Assembly: GCA_025677815.1 (NCBI GenBank)
Contig: JAIXMP010000002.1
Location: 1,178,001-1,242,000, forward strand
Reading direction: 5' to 3'
Source: Phascolomyces articulosus
Lineage: Eukaryota; Mucoromycota; Mucoromycetes; Mucorales; Lichtheimiaceae
DNA: 64,000 nucleotides
Within the stretch, counting starts at the first letter, position 1; each line of letters opens with the position of its first letter. Of this stretch, positions 1 to 12,050 are shown piece by piece. Position numbers and translations under genes: made by a program. Under the pieces are notes generated by a model, which saw only the letters and a program-made list of their open reading frames with translations, did no database searches and was not told the DNA's origin.

Positions 1-1016
1 TGTAGTAAGTTTAGGTAAATCTTTAACGATTTTTTAAGTTAAAAAAGAGGAGTTGTTTAATAATATATAAATCTATATCTTGTGACGCCAAAAAAAGCAA
101 CAAATTGAATTAAATTAAAAAATAAATAAATAAATGAAAAAAAATAGGCCCTTCTCCACCCCGATCGACACCAACCACAGTTTTGGAACAATCTTCTACC
201 TTATCAACTATACCATTTCCATCCACTGCAACATCGAGGTATATTGCAGTAGGATGTAATCCTATGCTTTGTTACTATGCAACAACAGATTCAAGTAGGC
301 CATTAATGTCTGCCGTGTCCATGGCAAGTTATGTTGTATCCAGGGTTGCCACTCCTGTTTTCTCATTTGCCAAGTCTTGGTGGTCAGGAGGAAACTCTTC
401 TTCAGCTTCTTCCACTACATCACCAGCACCCTACGTTCCAGATATGCATGCTCCCCCTACCCATATTGAACCAGCAACGCCCATTCCTGTCGTATTAACG
501 TTAGGAGACCCAGACCGTCGCATCACGAGTATCTCCGTAGCACCTGCGAGCACAAGTTCTCAACGGAGCACACTTGCGGCAACTACAGATCTATTAGGTC
601 GAGTGATACTTTGGGATTTACAATCTGGAGAAATGATTCGCATGTGGAAAGGCATCCGTGATGCTGTTTGTGGATGGGTAGAAATATCTCAAGATAATCC
701 AACGGACTTATCATCGAATCAACGCACTGGACCAGCGCGAGTTCCCTTATTTCTGGTGATCTATTCGGAGAGACGCGGTCTTTTACTTGTGTTCCACATG
801 CGCCATGGTGCTAAAGTGGGGATTTTCCGGATCGGGCAAGGGTGGCGGCTCGTGCCTTGTGGTCGTGAACCTCTTGGAAGTAGTATGGTGAGCGCAGATA
901 GAAGAAGAACAGCCATGTTAAAAGATGAAGGAGAATGTGGTTGTTTATCCAAATGTTTATTAATTGGTCCTGATGGGGAAGTTCGTAATATACAAATTGT
1001 ATCAAAACAATCATAA
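1..1016 (+). CDS. Rab3 GTPase-activating protein regulatory subunit (RAB3GAP2-like), 3' part
   Basis: The gene is cut by the window edge. A likely last exon runs 148-1016, after an intron at 5-147 (donor GTAAGT, acceptor ATAG). The protein carries the landmarks of the RAB3GAP2 N-terminal beta-propeller region: LLGRVILWDLQSGEMIR, a MWKGIRDA segment, LLVFHMRHGAKVG and a late CLLIGPDGEVRNI. In known families this subunit pairs with the catalytic subunit RAB3GAP1 to regulate Rab GTPases (Rab3, Rab18) in vesicle and ER traffic. The reading frame is open upstream of the TTG at 183, so 183 is not a real start. The stop follows soon after the conserved domain, so the fungal protein seems to lack the long C-terminal half of the animal subunit. 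The family call is fairly sure; the missing 5' part cannot be judged. Confidence 0.75.
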
Positions 1017-1460
1017 AATCTAATATGAAATATAATTGTTTTACAAAGAAAGGTCCCTTTAAATCTATTATTTAAAGTGCATGTGATTGGCTGATATTCC
1101 AGTAACTTTTTATTTTTGAAAAGCAGAACATCTTTTTTTAAAACCTAGTACGCATATTTTTTTTCTTTTTACTTTATAAACTTCTTTAAAAAACAAAAGC
1201 TAGTGATTTGAACAAAAAAAAATACAATATCAACCATTTGCTTAATCGCAAAGCACCCTTCAGCTCTTTCGATCAACAATAAAAAGTCAATTTGTAAAAA
1301 AACGATTATAAAGGAATGCGAACATCAATTCTACACGAGCCGATTACTGTCTGATAATAAAAATAATAATAATAAACACTTGTCTACTTTTTATACATCA
1401 CCAAACACAACACCAAACACAACTATACCTTTCTTTCTTTTTTTTATAAAAATATAAACA
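1017..1460. other. Intergenic, AT-rich
   Basis: This stretch holds the 3' flank of the RAB3GAP2-like gene and the upstream region of MDM34. A pyrimidine-rich tract (CTTTCTTTC, about 1432-1445) lies just before the MDM34 start, as is common in fungal promoters. No gene was seen. Confidence 0.5.
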
Positions 1461-3204
1461 ATGGCATTTCGATTTAACTGGCCCGAATTCGATGCAGAGT
1501 TTTATGAAGAAGCACGTTCACAGCTTGAAGCTGCATTGAATAAAGGCAACAAACCAAAAAATATTGTGGACCATATTACAGTCAAGGAACTCAATATGGG
1601 TACCTCGGTAAGTGAACTTGGACCTGCTTTTTATTATTATTATTTTGTGAGACTCTGGAACTTTTGACTCACATTGCACATAATAAACCCAATTCAAAAT
1701 ATTTTTTTTTTTCATTATAGCCACCCGAACTGGAAATTCTTGAGGTTGGAGAACTTGCAACGGATAAGTTTCGTGGTATCTTCAAGCTGACGTATGCAGG
1801 TGATGCCTATATCGTTTTACAAACTAAAGTTCAGGTGAATATATACATTTATACATTACGACAAAACTTTTTGGGCGTATCATCATCATAAAAAAGATAA
1901 GGGACCAAAAAAAAGGTTTAACTGACTTATTTCTAAAAAAACAACGCTATTAGGCAAATCCAATGCACGCTAAACGGTCCGAACTTCCTCGTCATACACG
2001 GCCGAGCATTTTAGCTGCTGATAGACCATTAGTTGTACCCATGTTATTACGAATTAGTGATTTACAATTACGAGGTATTGTCGTTCTCGTTGTATCAAAG
2101 ACAAAAGGCATCACTCTTGTATTTAAAAACGACCCACTCGAAAGCATCGTCATCAGTTCAACGTTCGATAGTATCACCAGTGTTCGTAACTTTTTACAAC
2201 GAGAAATCGAAAAACAACTTCGAAACCTATTCCAAGAAGATTTACCCGTAATGATTCATAACCTCAGCTTAAGGCATTTACAAAGTGAACAAGAAAAGCA
2301 AAAGAAACAACAGCAAGAAGAACGATTGAAATTAGAACGATTACGAAAATTAGAGAAACGACGATCAGCCTCTCCTCCCATGTCTGTATTATCAGATCCT
2401 GGCCGAATGATGAATACACCTTATAGTCGAACACTTACTCATGTGCCTGGTGGAGATACCTTATCCATGCCAGAATTAATGGCACGACCGTCCTTTTTGG
2501 ATTCCATGTCACAATATTATAGTCAACAACAAAGCGTTGCTCCTCCCGGATCACCCCCATTAGCTTCGGTTTTTGGATCCTTTAGTGATTTATACAATGC
2601 CGAACATTTACAAGCATTTTTAGAAGCACAACAACAACAATCAGAGCCAGTGACAGTAGCTAATTTATCGACTCTGAACGAATTATATAGTAAACGTTTT
2701 GCAGCCATGCATGATGAGGATGAATTAGCGACACGGTTGTTTTCGGACGAAGAATTGGATGAATATGATGAAGATGATGATGTTGTATCCTCCATCAATG
2801 GTTCTTCTTCGGTTCATTCAGCAACCATTGCAGATATTTACGCAGACGATGTAGATGCACCATGGTACGTAACAGATGGTCCTGGATTACCTTCTTCCGC
2901 ACCTTCTGATCAACCTGTATTTATGGCATTGGACCAAGAAATCGTCGTCGATCCCAGTGAGAATGCATTAGCAGCCAAACTAGCACAGCTCGCTTCCAAT
3001 AACCATACCCTATCCCCATTCGCATACACTATAGATCATGCGACTTATCGAAGCTTACCACATACTGGTAAGAAAGTTGGACCCATATCTCGTAAGAAGA
3101 AAATACCAAAACGACGGATCATTAGACTTCAAATGTCAAATAGTGCAACGACATCATCGAGCAATAATACAACCGCCACTTCTCCTGCTTCTTCCCCCAT
3201 TTAA
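1461..3204 (+). CDS. MDM34: ERMES complex subunit Mdm34
   Basis: Three exons: 1461-1607, 1721-1834 and 1954-3204, giving 503 aa. The start [10 protein letters not shown] matches the hallmark MSFRFN/MAFxFNW N-terminus of Mdm34 (Mmm2). The first ~190 residues look like an SMP lipid-binding domain: [12 protein letters not shown], the strand [25 protein letters not shown] across the second junction, then a hydrophobic segment with [16 protein letters not shown]. Mdm34 sits in the mitochondrial outer membrane and, with Mmm1, Mdm10 and Mdm12, tethers ER to mitochondria and moves lipids. The C-terminal half is low-complexity: a KQ-rich stretch, acidic runs ([11 protein letters not shown]), a basic patch ([11 protein letters not shown]) and a Ser/Thr tail. 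The gene converges on the phosphatase gene downstream. Confidence 0.93.
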
Positions 3205-3597
3205 CACTTCCTCCCCTCTCTCCTCGCTCCCTCCTCTCCCTCTATTCCCTCCACTTCTTATCACTTTTCCATTTATCTACGTTCATTTTTATTATCTGTT
3301 CATCCCTCTTTTCTTTTTATCTGCATCTTTTTTATATATATCTTGTACAAATCACTACTTTTTTTACGCACACTCACACACACTCAATATACAAATATAC
3401 TCTTTTTTCTTGTTAATATAAATAAAGCTCTTATAAAACGTTGTTTTTTTATACACAAAACACCAAAACTATATAATAAAATAATGGTAGTCCAAAAAAT
3501 TATATGAAATATAATACAATAGAAATAAGGAAGATTAAAGGGAAAGAGAAGATAAGAGGGATTAGACATGTTTCAAAAGAAAAATAAAGAAAAAAGA
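3205..3597. other. Intergenic between convergent genes
   Basis: A pyrimidine-rich then AT-rich spacer between the 3' ends of MDM34 and the phosphatase gene. AATAAA-like sequences near 3420 may serve as polyadenylation signals. No gene was seen. Confidence 0.5.
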
Positions 3598-6363
3598 TTA
3601 ATCATTTAAATCCATAGCAACTGCAGGTGTCTCACCATAACCGAGTAACCACCACCAAATTGTTTCATAACAAAATACAAATTGCCTTAACGTTTGTACC
3701 ATACTAACACGTTGTTCACGGAATCGAGAAATTGTATCAAACAATAAATCCTTTTCCTCTGGTAAATGACCATTCGACTGCATAAGACGATGAATGACTG
3801 TATCAATAGCACAAAATGCTCCTGATCGACCACAGCCAGCAGAACAATGTACTACCATGGGTCCTACACATGTACCTTGTTTTTGTTTTGATTCATAAAG
3901 TACTTGAGCTTCATCAGCAGCAGCGACAGTTTGCAGTGTTCCTTCAGGTGTATCAGGAACACCAAAATCCATCCATCCTGTATATTGGAGTTGTGTAATC
4001 GTGCGCCGTATATTGCTTGAATCATGTTGTACAAGAAGTTGACGAATAATTATAGCATCATCTTGATCATTTTTCCGGATCGGGCGTACAGTTTCCGAGA
4101 ACAAGGTAATGGTAACACATCCATATCGCGTGGGCGAATTAATCTTGTCAGGCCAATACTGATGGCATTTTATCTAGTTTTATTTAATTAGAGGATAACC
4201 ATCACCTCCATGTGTTAAACAAACGATAACTTCATAAAAAATGGTAACTTTATATATATATATATCATTTTTTTTTACCTTGTTCATTTCTTCTTGTTTG
4301 GTCAACATGACAATGACATAAGAGTTTTGTTCCCATACCATTTGCCAAAAATCGACAAAAGTATCTGGTAAAGGACCTTGGGATGAAATATATCGTCTAT
4401 ATTTCTTTATAGTAGAAGAGGTATTATTACCGTTTTGCATACATTGGATGGAAGCTTGACTGATGTGTGAATCGTTACTTCCACCACCTCCATCATCAAC
4501 ATCAGCTGTATTATCCTGCGTATACTGAATATAGCTAGCGTTAATATAATCTGTGGAATCATTTTGTGGTTTCGCTAGTTTGACACGTGTATACTCTAAT
4601 ATGTACAACAATGACATCATTAGTTTTATAATCTTTCCTCTCTTTCTCTTGCAATATGTGTAATGTTGTTGTTATATGTATGGAATATCTTTAAATAACG
4701 AAAAAATAATAAACCTTACCGAATGGCCATATATTTGTGTACCGATTCAATGTCCCCCGTTCAATACCAGCAACAATACTTAGTGGGAAATCACTTGGAT
4801 TTGTATTTGTATGTTTGGAATGATAAAGCATAATATTCTGTAACCTTCGTTGTTCAACTCGTTCCAATTTCTAACATTACATCATTACAATCAATATAGA
4901 TACAAAAGAACATTAGTGAAAAAACATACAAATCTTCACTTTTATGCAAAAAAATAAAAACCAGCAAACCCACCTCATACATCTCCGCCAAAAGCTTGGG
5001 TCCTATTTCATCATCAACAATTGTATGTCGCAACCATTTGGGAACAATAAAATGTCCATGTTCATCGATAAAAGTTGTATGATCCAAACAACGAGGATTC
5101 TTTACTTGAATACTACCCTTTTCTGAATTGGCAATGCTAGAATCATGTGGAAGTCGTATCTTGAATCGTTCAGAAATAGGTCCATGAGCAAGTTCCATAT
5201 TTTGTCGGATATTGGAAAAAAACGGATTAAAAGCATGGTTTTCAAACTGCGGCATTGGTGCTGTAAACGGCCCTATTTGAGCATTTGTGTTGCTGTTGCT
5301 GTTGTTGCTAGCAGCTTCTGGAAGTCTTAGGGAAAATGGTTTTGATTCTTGTTGTTTTGTTTGACTAGGTAAACGTAAGTGAGGAAGGGATCCACCCGCT
5401 CCGGAGCTCGGACTTGGAGTTGCTTCACATTCATCTGGGAAAATGGTTGAAAATGTATCAAAACCACCTAATTAAGAAAAAAGTATAATATATAAATTAC
5501 ATGTGAGTTGGTTTCTTTCTTCCTTTTGATTATTCTTTATATCTCTCCTTAATATATGTAATATCCCTCTTTTGTGTTATAAATATTGGATACTTTTTCT
5601 TGGTACCTTTTAGATAGAGAAGTTGCCCCTTGTATCCAGCTTGACTTAATTTGGTACCAATATAGGCCGCCGCACAATTATCAGGAAGATTTTGCGATCC
5701 ATGGTCATAAACAATAATCTTATCCATCGATTGCCACCGTTCCAGACGTTTTCTATCGGACTCTTGTACAATAGCTTCATAGATTCTATCCATGGTAAAT
5801 GTTGGTCGTTTAAGAATTGTATTGGGGATGGAAATGTTGATAGCATTCCGTATTCGTCCATGCGAATATTGAACAAAAGATCGAGTGTCAAGAAGAAGGA
5901 TTTTATCAATCCCGCCCTTGTTGGCAAGAATACCATGAAGTTGTCTAGGTTCTATTGGGTTGGCTAGATGCTGTTGTCTAGAGCTTTGATTGTTGTTTTG
6001 ACTACTATTACAACGTAACATACGTCGGTTGGCTAAGGCACTACTGGCACAACCTCCTCCGTTCAAAGTAAAGCCATTAGTAATAGGCGAATGTAGAGGA
6101 GGTGGGGTACTAGGATTACTCATGGAAAAACCGGACTGATTGTTGGCATGACGAGCTCGAATAGCATTGAGAAAATCTTGGTGAATCATTGGGTCGACTG
6201 GTGCTGTGAAATAAGGAGTGTTGGAACCACTATTACTACCTGTTCCAGCAGTTGTAGCAGCATCCGTATTATTGGACGACATTAATGTTGGCATGTTAAG
6301 TGGTGTAAAATAAGAGTCATTATTTTGTGTCCGATGGGATGGCGACTCAAAAGTGACGCTCAT
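3598..6363 (-). CDS. Tyrosine-protein phosphatase with N-terminal rhodanese-like domain (Pyp/Ptp2-3 type)
   Basis: Five exons on the minus strand: 6363-5607, 5467-4974, 4870-4720, 4595-4279 and 4173-3598, giving 764 aa. Residues ~135-262 form a rhodanese-like domain ([16 protein letters not shown], then YDHGSQ where an active rhodanese has Cys, ending LKGGFDTF), so this domain should be inactive and serve binding. The C-terminal PTP domain shows [25 protein letters not shown], the [10 protein letters not shown] loop and the catalytic loop [12 protein letters not shown] with Cys near residue 683. The architecture is that of fungal Pyp1/Pyp2 and Ptp2/Ptp3, which dephosphorylate MAP kinases (Sty1/Hog1 type); the target here is inferred. 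An in-frame upstream ATG at 6468 would add an odd Phe-rich stretch, so the ATG at 6363 was preferred. The first intron has an unusual GTACCA donor. Confidence 0.9.
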
Positions 6364-7081
6364 TGTTTGATAAAATAGTTGTCTAGTGAGAGGGAGAGAG
6401 AAAAAAAAAAAGAGAAAACGAGAAATTGCTGGGAAGTAGAAAAAAAAAAGAAAAGTAAAGAGAGCCAATCAAAGACTTGGACATGACATCATAGAGGATG
6501 ATCTGTTTTCCAAAAAAAAAAACAATTCCAAAGTAGGAAACCATGAGGTAAGGTTTTTAATGTCGATTGAATTTCTTTATAAATAATCCATGGAAATAAA
6601 TGTATTTTATTGTCATGGAAAGTCATGTTGTATTGCGTTATGTTATTTAAGGAATTATTCGCCATCCATCATAATAAATTTCTTTATTTAATTGTTATTA
6701 TTATTAATAATAATATGAATAATATCATAAAATGGAATTGTCGAGAACCAAGAATGATAATATATGCTGATAATCGTACTCTTACACTAGCTAGTAATGT
6801 AAAATGCTTTTTTTACTTAATCTAAACTATAAATATAACTAATGGATAACATCATCTATCGCACAACCATTACATAACCATGTTGTAAATGTTTTATTCT
6901 CAGGTTACGCAATATAAGGTTACTTTGGCAGGATTTATATTATTACCTTAAACTTTAAATGATATAAATGATAATAATAAGTACAGCCAAGCACAGACCG
7001 GCAGGTTATATTCAGAGTCAGATTCCACATTTCACTCACACACACACTCTCTCTCTCTATTTGGTGGCCCCAATTTAAAAA
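6364..7081. promoter_or_regulatory. Shared upstream region of divergent phosphatase and LENG1-like genes
   Basis: About 0.7 kb of AT-rich DNA between two divergent starts. It contains a CA repeat running into a CT repeat near 7038-7060. Open frames in it are short and AT-driven. No gene was recognised. Confidence 0.4.
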
Positions 7082-8316
7082 ATGAATATTTTACCACATA
7101 AAAGGTAAATCAACCATTCATAGTAGATCAAATTACACTCATATATGCACAATCTAATCGGCAAGTGCATTTCAATAGTTGGAATGTATATAACAAAAAA
7201 AATATTGAGAAAGTTCGACGCGATGAAGCAAAAGCACAAGAAGAAGAACAAGCTAAAGCAGAAAGAGTAACACTCGCTGTAAGCAATTGGAACGTTTCAA
7301 TAATGAATCTTGGTTTGAAAAATGAATTCATTTTTAATTCTATTGTTAATGGTCATAGGAGAGTGAGGCACGATTAAATTTATTACGAGATCGAGCACAA
7401 AAGAAACAACAACAATTACAATCGACAGCACCTGAATCTGCTCTTATACCTCAACTTTCAACAACACCAACTCAGCATATCAATCTGTTTGAAGAGGTTC
7501 GTGTCACCAGTGCATTATAATTTTAATCATATAAAAAAAGCTATTGCATTTTTAATATCTTAGCAATGGGTTCGTATAAAACATATCAGGAAGCAAAAGC
7601 ACATGCGCAAAACGAAGAACATATTGCGGAACAAAAGGCGAAAGATGATAAATGGGAACGTCAAATTACCATGTATCTTGATAAAGGTACAGATAAAGGT
7701 ACGTCATTTATTTCGGTTATCCTCTCCCCTCAGATAAAAAATGATGATCAAAATCTTATTAAAATTGGAATGGGGGATGTTTATTTCAGAATCAACTCCT
7801 TGGTATGCAATAAAAGAACACGATCGATTCGGTGAATCTTTAAAAGAGGGCAAAAAGAGAAAGAAGGATGAGACAAAAGAAGAACATAGATATAAAAAAA
7901 GATGGCGCGAGCCGATCAAATTGGATGAAGATCCACTTGTGGAAATAAATTCGAGTCTTTCTAAACGAGTAGAAAAACATAGAGAACGACACCCTGAGAA
8001 CAAAAAGAAGTATAAAAAAGAGGTAACTATTTGATATTTCATACAGGAGGCACAAGCTATTCAAGAAAACTTATCCAGTGCTATTTAAATTTATTAGAAG
8101 AAATCATCATCATCATCATCATCTATTGAAGGATTAAGAGCCCAGAGACTAGAACGAGAACGAAAGGAGCGTGCAAGAACAAAATCGTATGTTTATGGAG
8201 AAGTTGAAGATACAAAACCTCCATTGGATGATCGACACTATTATTCATCACAATTCAATCCAACTGAAACCGCGGAAGCAAAAAAACGCAAACGAGATCG
8301 TTACTATCATCATTGA
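7082..8316 (+). CDS. LENG1-like Cir_N-domain protein
   Basis: Proposed exons are 7082-7104, 7179-7278, 7359-7500, 7564-7698, 7790-8022 and 8098-8316. The N-terminus MNILPHKSWNVYNKKNIEKV matches the Cir_N domain of leukocyte receptor cluster member 1 (animals: MNILPKKSWHVRNKDNI). It is followed by VRRDEAKAQEEEQAKAERV, a later STPWY motif and the C-terminal pattern RLERERKERAR plus YYSSQFNP, all typical of the family. Animal LENG1 is a poorly studied nuclear protein found with spliceosomal preparations; no precise role is claimed. Basic, coiled-coil-like composition dominates. The first exon is only 23 nt. The third intron uses a weak donor (GTGTCA), so a few residues at residue ~88 are uncertain. 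The intron at 8023-8097 removes an in-frame stop. A run of Ser codons opens the last exon. Confidence 0.8.
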
Positions 8317-8784
8317 TAGAGTTATGTTATCATTATCAAGGATTATATTAGTAAACACCCGCCCCCCATGTATATAAATACATTGTTCATAATTCAAATA
8401 ATATACTCTACCGATTATTTACATAATGGACCAAAATATTATATATATTTTTTTTATCCAAATGATGAAATGATTTACTATTTTCTACATACTTGTAATA
8501 ATTAACATATAACTAATGACATATGCATCAAAAACTCTACTTGCATGTGAGAAGTTTAGTTTACACACAAGAGTGGAAAGTAGAACGACTCATATTATTT
8601 ATATATTATGCTCCCCCTCCTTTGCCTAATGTCTCGTTGACGTCCTGAAAAAATCAACGAGCAAATAGTAGTATTACAGTCAATTTTTTTCGCTGTAGTA
8701 AATAATAGTAGACTAAAACCAAATATAAAGATTCAGAAAAAGATGTAAGGTAGAAATTTCAAGTAAAAACCAAACTTAGTTTCC
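8317..8784. other. Intergenic, with a possible orphan 3' exon on the minus strand
   Basis: AT-rich spacer. On the minus strand, 8644-8606 reads as a possible terminal exon: a polypyrimidine tract and CAG acceptor, then DVNETLGKGGGA and a stop. No upstream exon was found, because NUMT sequence begins about 140 bp further upstream. Otherwise empty. Confidence 0.3.
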
Positions 8785-9400
8785 AGTGAATGCTATCTAG
8801 GGACTTGACGCGTGCGACTCGAATGCCAAACACACTATGTGTTTGGACCATGGCGAACGGGTGAGTAGTGAATAGGCAAGCTACCCATAGGATGGGTGGA
8901 ATACCAAATATCGAAAGGATAATTTTCGCCTATGGATATACCTATTGAATAGATTAGACAGTTGGTAAGCCAATGATCTGTAGCTGGTCTGAGAGGATGA
9001 TCAACCACAGTGAGAATGGGAAAGGCCTACACGAGCAAAGTATTGGCAACAGTGAGGAATCTTGATCAATAGCCGGAAGGCTGAACCAGTCGCCTAGTAG
9101 AAGGACGGATACATTAATTTGAAAAAGGCCTAACGGAAAGGAGGATAATGACTGTACTTTCCTATTAATCCTGACAATCCTAGTGCCAGCAATCGCGGTA
9201 ATACGAGACGGGTAAGCGTTATTCATCATAAATGGGGCTAAATGGTACGTAGACTGTTTTACAAGACTATGTTTGTTTTAAATGATAAGAGCTTTCCATT
9301 AACTATGTTTGGTACCATTGAATCAGTTCAAAGGTTCATTCTACCAATCAGAGAAACATGAATTTATTTATCAGACAAGGAGCGGGGATTGGTACAATTA
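8785..9400 (+). pseudogene. Nuclear copy of mitochondrial small-subunit rRNA (NUMT), 5' part
   Basis: The segment follows 16S-type rRNA for several hundred bases: a counterpart of the start of the 5' domain, then GGCGAACGGGTGAGTAGTG, then TAGCTGGTCTGAGAGGATGA, a GTGAGGAATCTTGATCAATA segment, and the 530-loop GTGCCAGCAATCGCGGTAAT near 9182-9201. These correspond to roughly the first 40% of a bacterial 16S molecule. The 3' domains are absent and similarity fades after about 9350. Spliceosomal-intron genes flank it on both sides, so this is a nuclear insertion and not mitochondrial DNA. The sequence looks diverged, with A/G differences at conserved sites near its 5' end, as expected for a non-functional copy. 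Edges are approximate. A bacterial (endosymbiont) source is a less likely alternative. Confidence 0.85.
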
Positions 9401-9667
9401 TATTCTGTTGTAGTAGTGCCTCTTGGTGATATTGCAAGACTCTCTTTTTTTTGAGAATTTAACAACCATTAAATACGTAAGAGCAATATGCTTAAAGAAT
9501 GAGGTAATTATATATACTTACGAACAAGAGTAAAGAATAACTTTATATATCTCTCAATCCAATAATTTTTGCAAGATAAACTATCCTATATTTTACTGAT
9601 AGCACTATTAATCTTTTCTAAAAAGAATAGTATTTGAATATTTTTATTTCAAACGTCATTTGTGCTT

Positions 9668-9985
9668 TTAATCATGGAAGTTTATTACCATAGAATATGT
9701 ATTACTATTGTATATCAAAGGTAAAACGCAACAATGACGATATGATTGTCTGGGTGTCACTTTGATATAACTAGGAGGTTGTTCTAGAATACAAACACTA
9801 TCTAGAGGATCACAGATTTGGCCTATGGGACAATCAGCCTTACTTTCGCATGCAGTGCCTTGGGAATAACTGTTACCTATCATTGTAACAGCAATGATAG
9901 CCATGGAATGCAAGAGAGTTTGAAAAGGTATCTGAACCTTTTTAAATTCTTCAACAACTTTATATAGAGTAAGAAAGCATTTCAT
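9668..9985 (-). pseudogene. Small secreted cysteine-rich protein, diverged copy with lost start codon
   Basis: A 105-codon frame whose middle matches three other loci in this window (26.6, 48.9 and 51.0 kb). The shared part begins VQIPFQTLLHSMAIIAVTMI, a signal peptide ending in YSQ, then four cysteines in C-x5-C-x5-C-x6-C. The position where the sister genes have their ATG is AAG here (at 9940-9938), so translation would need an upstream ATG at 9985 that adds a charged 15-residue leader before the signal peptide. The C-terminus is also ~38 residues longer than in the sisters and adds CC. This suggests a decaying copy, although use of the upstream ATG or a short 5' exon is possible (a GTAAGT donor lies near 10045 on this strand). 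Confidence 0.55.
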
Positions 9986-12050
9986 AGATTACTAACAAAA
10001 GGTGGGTCAAAGTCGTAATAAAAAGGATAAAATATGTACAACTTACATTATAGGGTATGTTATTTATAAGCAAAGAAAGATGTAAATGTATCATAATTAT
10101 TAAGTAATGGTGTTTTCTTTTTATATATTTTGAATCAATTTTTAAATCTTCTAACACTCTCTCTAACTTCTCTTTCCCAATTATGCAATATGTAAGTATA
10201 GATATACAAATAGTATTACTGTTGTTAAACCCCTATCAAAGAGTACGCGTACATATACCTTAATCCCAACGATACTTTCCTCTCGCCTAGATTGATCAAG
10301 CATAGAAATCAGCTATCTTAACAGTATTCAAGCAACTATGACGAGTAGCCCTTGGTCATGTATAGGTAAACGTTTTTTCTTGCTACTCCTTATCTTTCTT
10401 TGTAAATCAACCATACAGTATATAAGTTTTTTAAGTCACAAAACACCGTTAATCTTTTAGAAAAGAAGCTTTAAGATAACCTTGCAGTAGGTGTGGTATT
10501 ATTTCTATTTTACATCTCGTTTTTTTTTTTGGGGGACAGATAATTATTTCTGACTTGGAGATGATGACGCTCTAAGCAACAAATACTTCAGCTGCAGATA
10601 AGTCCCTTTTTTCATTAGGCAAATTTTGATAAAAAAGGGCTTTCAAGGAAATTTTATTCTATTTGATAAATATGTCACTTTATACCATCTTCAGAATACC
10701 AATGGTATGTTTTCAATAATATGCGTGTTTTTTACTTTGGTGAGAAAACGGGCAATCTAGTCATTTACTGTTACATTGATCTTGTAACAAGAAGGAAAAG
10801 AGAGTAGAAATCGTCATTAATATATGCTATCCTACTTAAATTAGATATTGAATAATATATATCTGTTTAAACCATATCCATAAATATGTGGTAAACAGTA
10901 ATTCTTTGTTCCAAAAACCGTAGAATATACCTTTATACTTATTTATAGCTTTGATGGTCTATTATGGGATCAGACAGGATTAAAATCTTCAATCACCAAT
11001 ATACAATTTCTTTGCTATCTATCCCCTCCAAAAATTACAAATTTTACAAGCTCATGAAAGGTGTAATGTTTTGTAATTACCATGGTGACCAGGAAATTGG
11101 GGCAAGTATTTTGATTTCTAAGCAAGTTTTGTGATTTTGGGTCACACGATCCAATACATGAATAATATTCCCACTTGAATGCGTGTGTTTTTTGACAATA
11201 TATTGGGGGATCTGCGTTACCATGGAAAAAGCAACGTGGAGGTGCGTGGGTAAAACTGTTCTATGATAATTGATCAAGAGGATGAAGGAGGATGGATCAC
11301 TACGTGCAACTGATTTCGCATCATGACGTAATAGCTTGTGTTACAATCCAAAGAAATCATAAATAAGATACTCTATTGTTCACCGCACAGTTGGGAATAA
11401 TCGAGCTAGATATGGTTCTAAAGCGTTCTTGCAGTTTACATATACGATTAAAACTTAGCAACCAATGTTTCTCATCCGATTTTCGAAACAAAGGGGGAAA
11501 ATCTCGGACCTCCATCCGGCACCATATTCCATATTACCGACTGCTGAAACAAACGAATTGCGAATTCATCAAAAGAATTATGCTACTTGCCCCCCAAAAG
11601 CTTTAAACTCCTTGCGAGTATAACGGAGTCCGACAAAGTTCATGGATGGGTGTAGTGATTATCAACTTGCTGGATGGGGCATTAATATAATAATGGTATA
11701 AAAAATATGTTTTCTTTGATTGGTGAATAGATAGAATAGTATGGAATATATTCTAAGAGATGGGATATGGTTCTCACTAGTAGAGGCATATGTCATGAAT
11801 CTTTCTCCGGTATGGTAAAAGTTTAATCAAGTTTTTTGGTATTATCAATGTATGGAAACCTTACAACTGCTTGAAAAGAGTCTATGTATAATCTTTGAAT
11901 GTATTTATATGATATATAGATAATTATTCGACCTATAATAGCATAATCTAAAGGAAACACAGATTGTAATTTTGACATTTGCTACTCTGCAAAAATAAAC
12001 TTATCAATTAAATTGATTTGCAGCACCGAAAAAAAAATCCATTGAAAATC
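9986..12050. other. Gene-poor island
   Basis: About 2 kb of AT-rich DNA with no convincing gene. A less AT-rich part at about 11080-11640 has only broken short frames on both strands and could be a decayed coding or transposon relic, but no family motif was found. The last ~100 bp form the upstream region of ARL2. Confidence 0.4.

Noticed and set aside
8785..9400. The window being mitochondrial or bacterial DNA
   Set aside because: Spliceosomal introns and eukaryotic nuclear genes flank the rRNA-like segment on both sides.
11080..11640. Possible decayed transposon
   Set aside because: Frames on both strands are broken and no transposase, integrase or reverse-transcriptase motif was found; no terminal repeats were seen.
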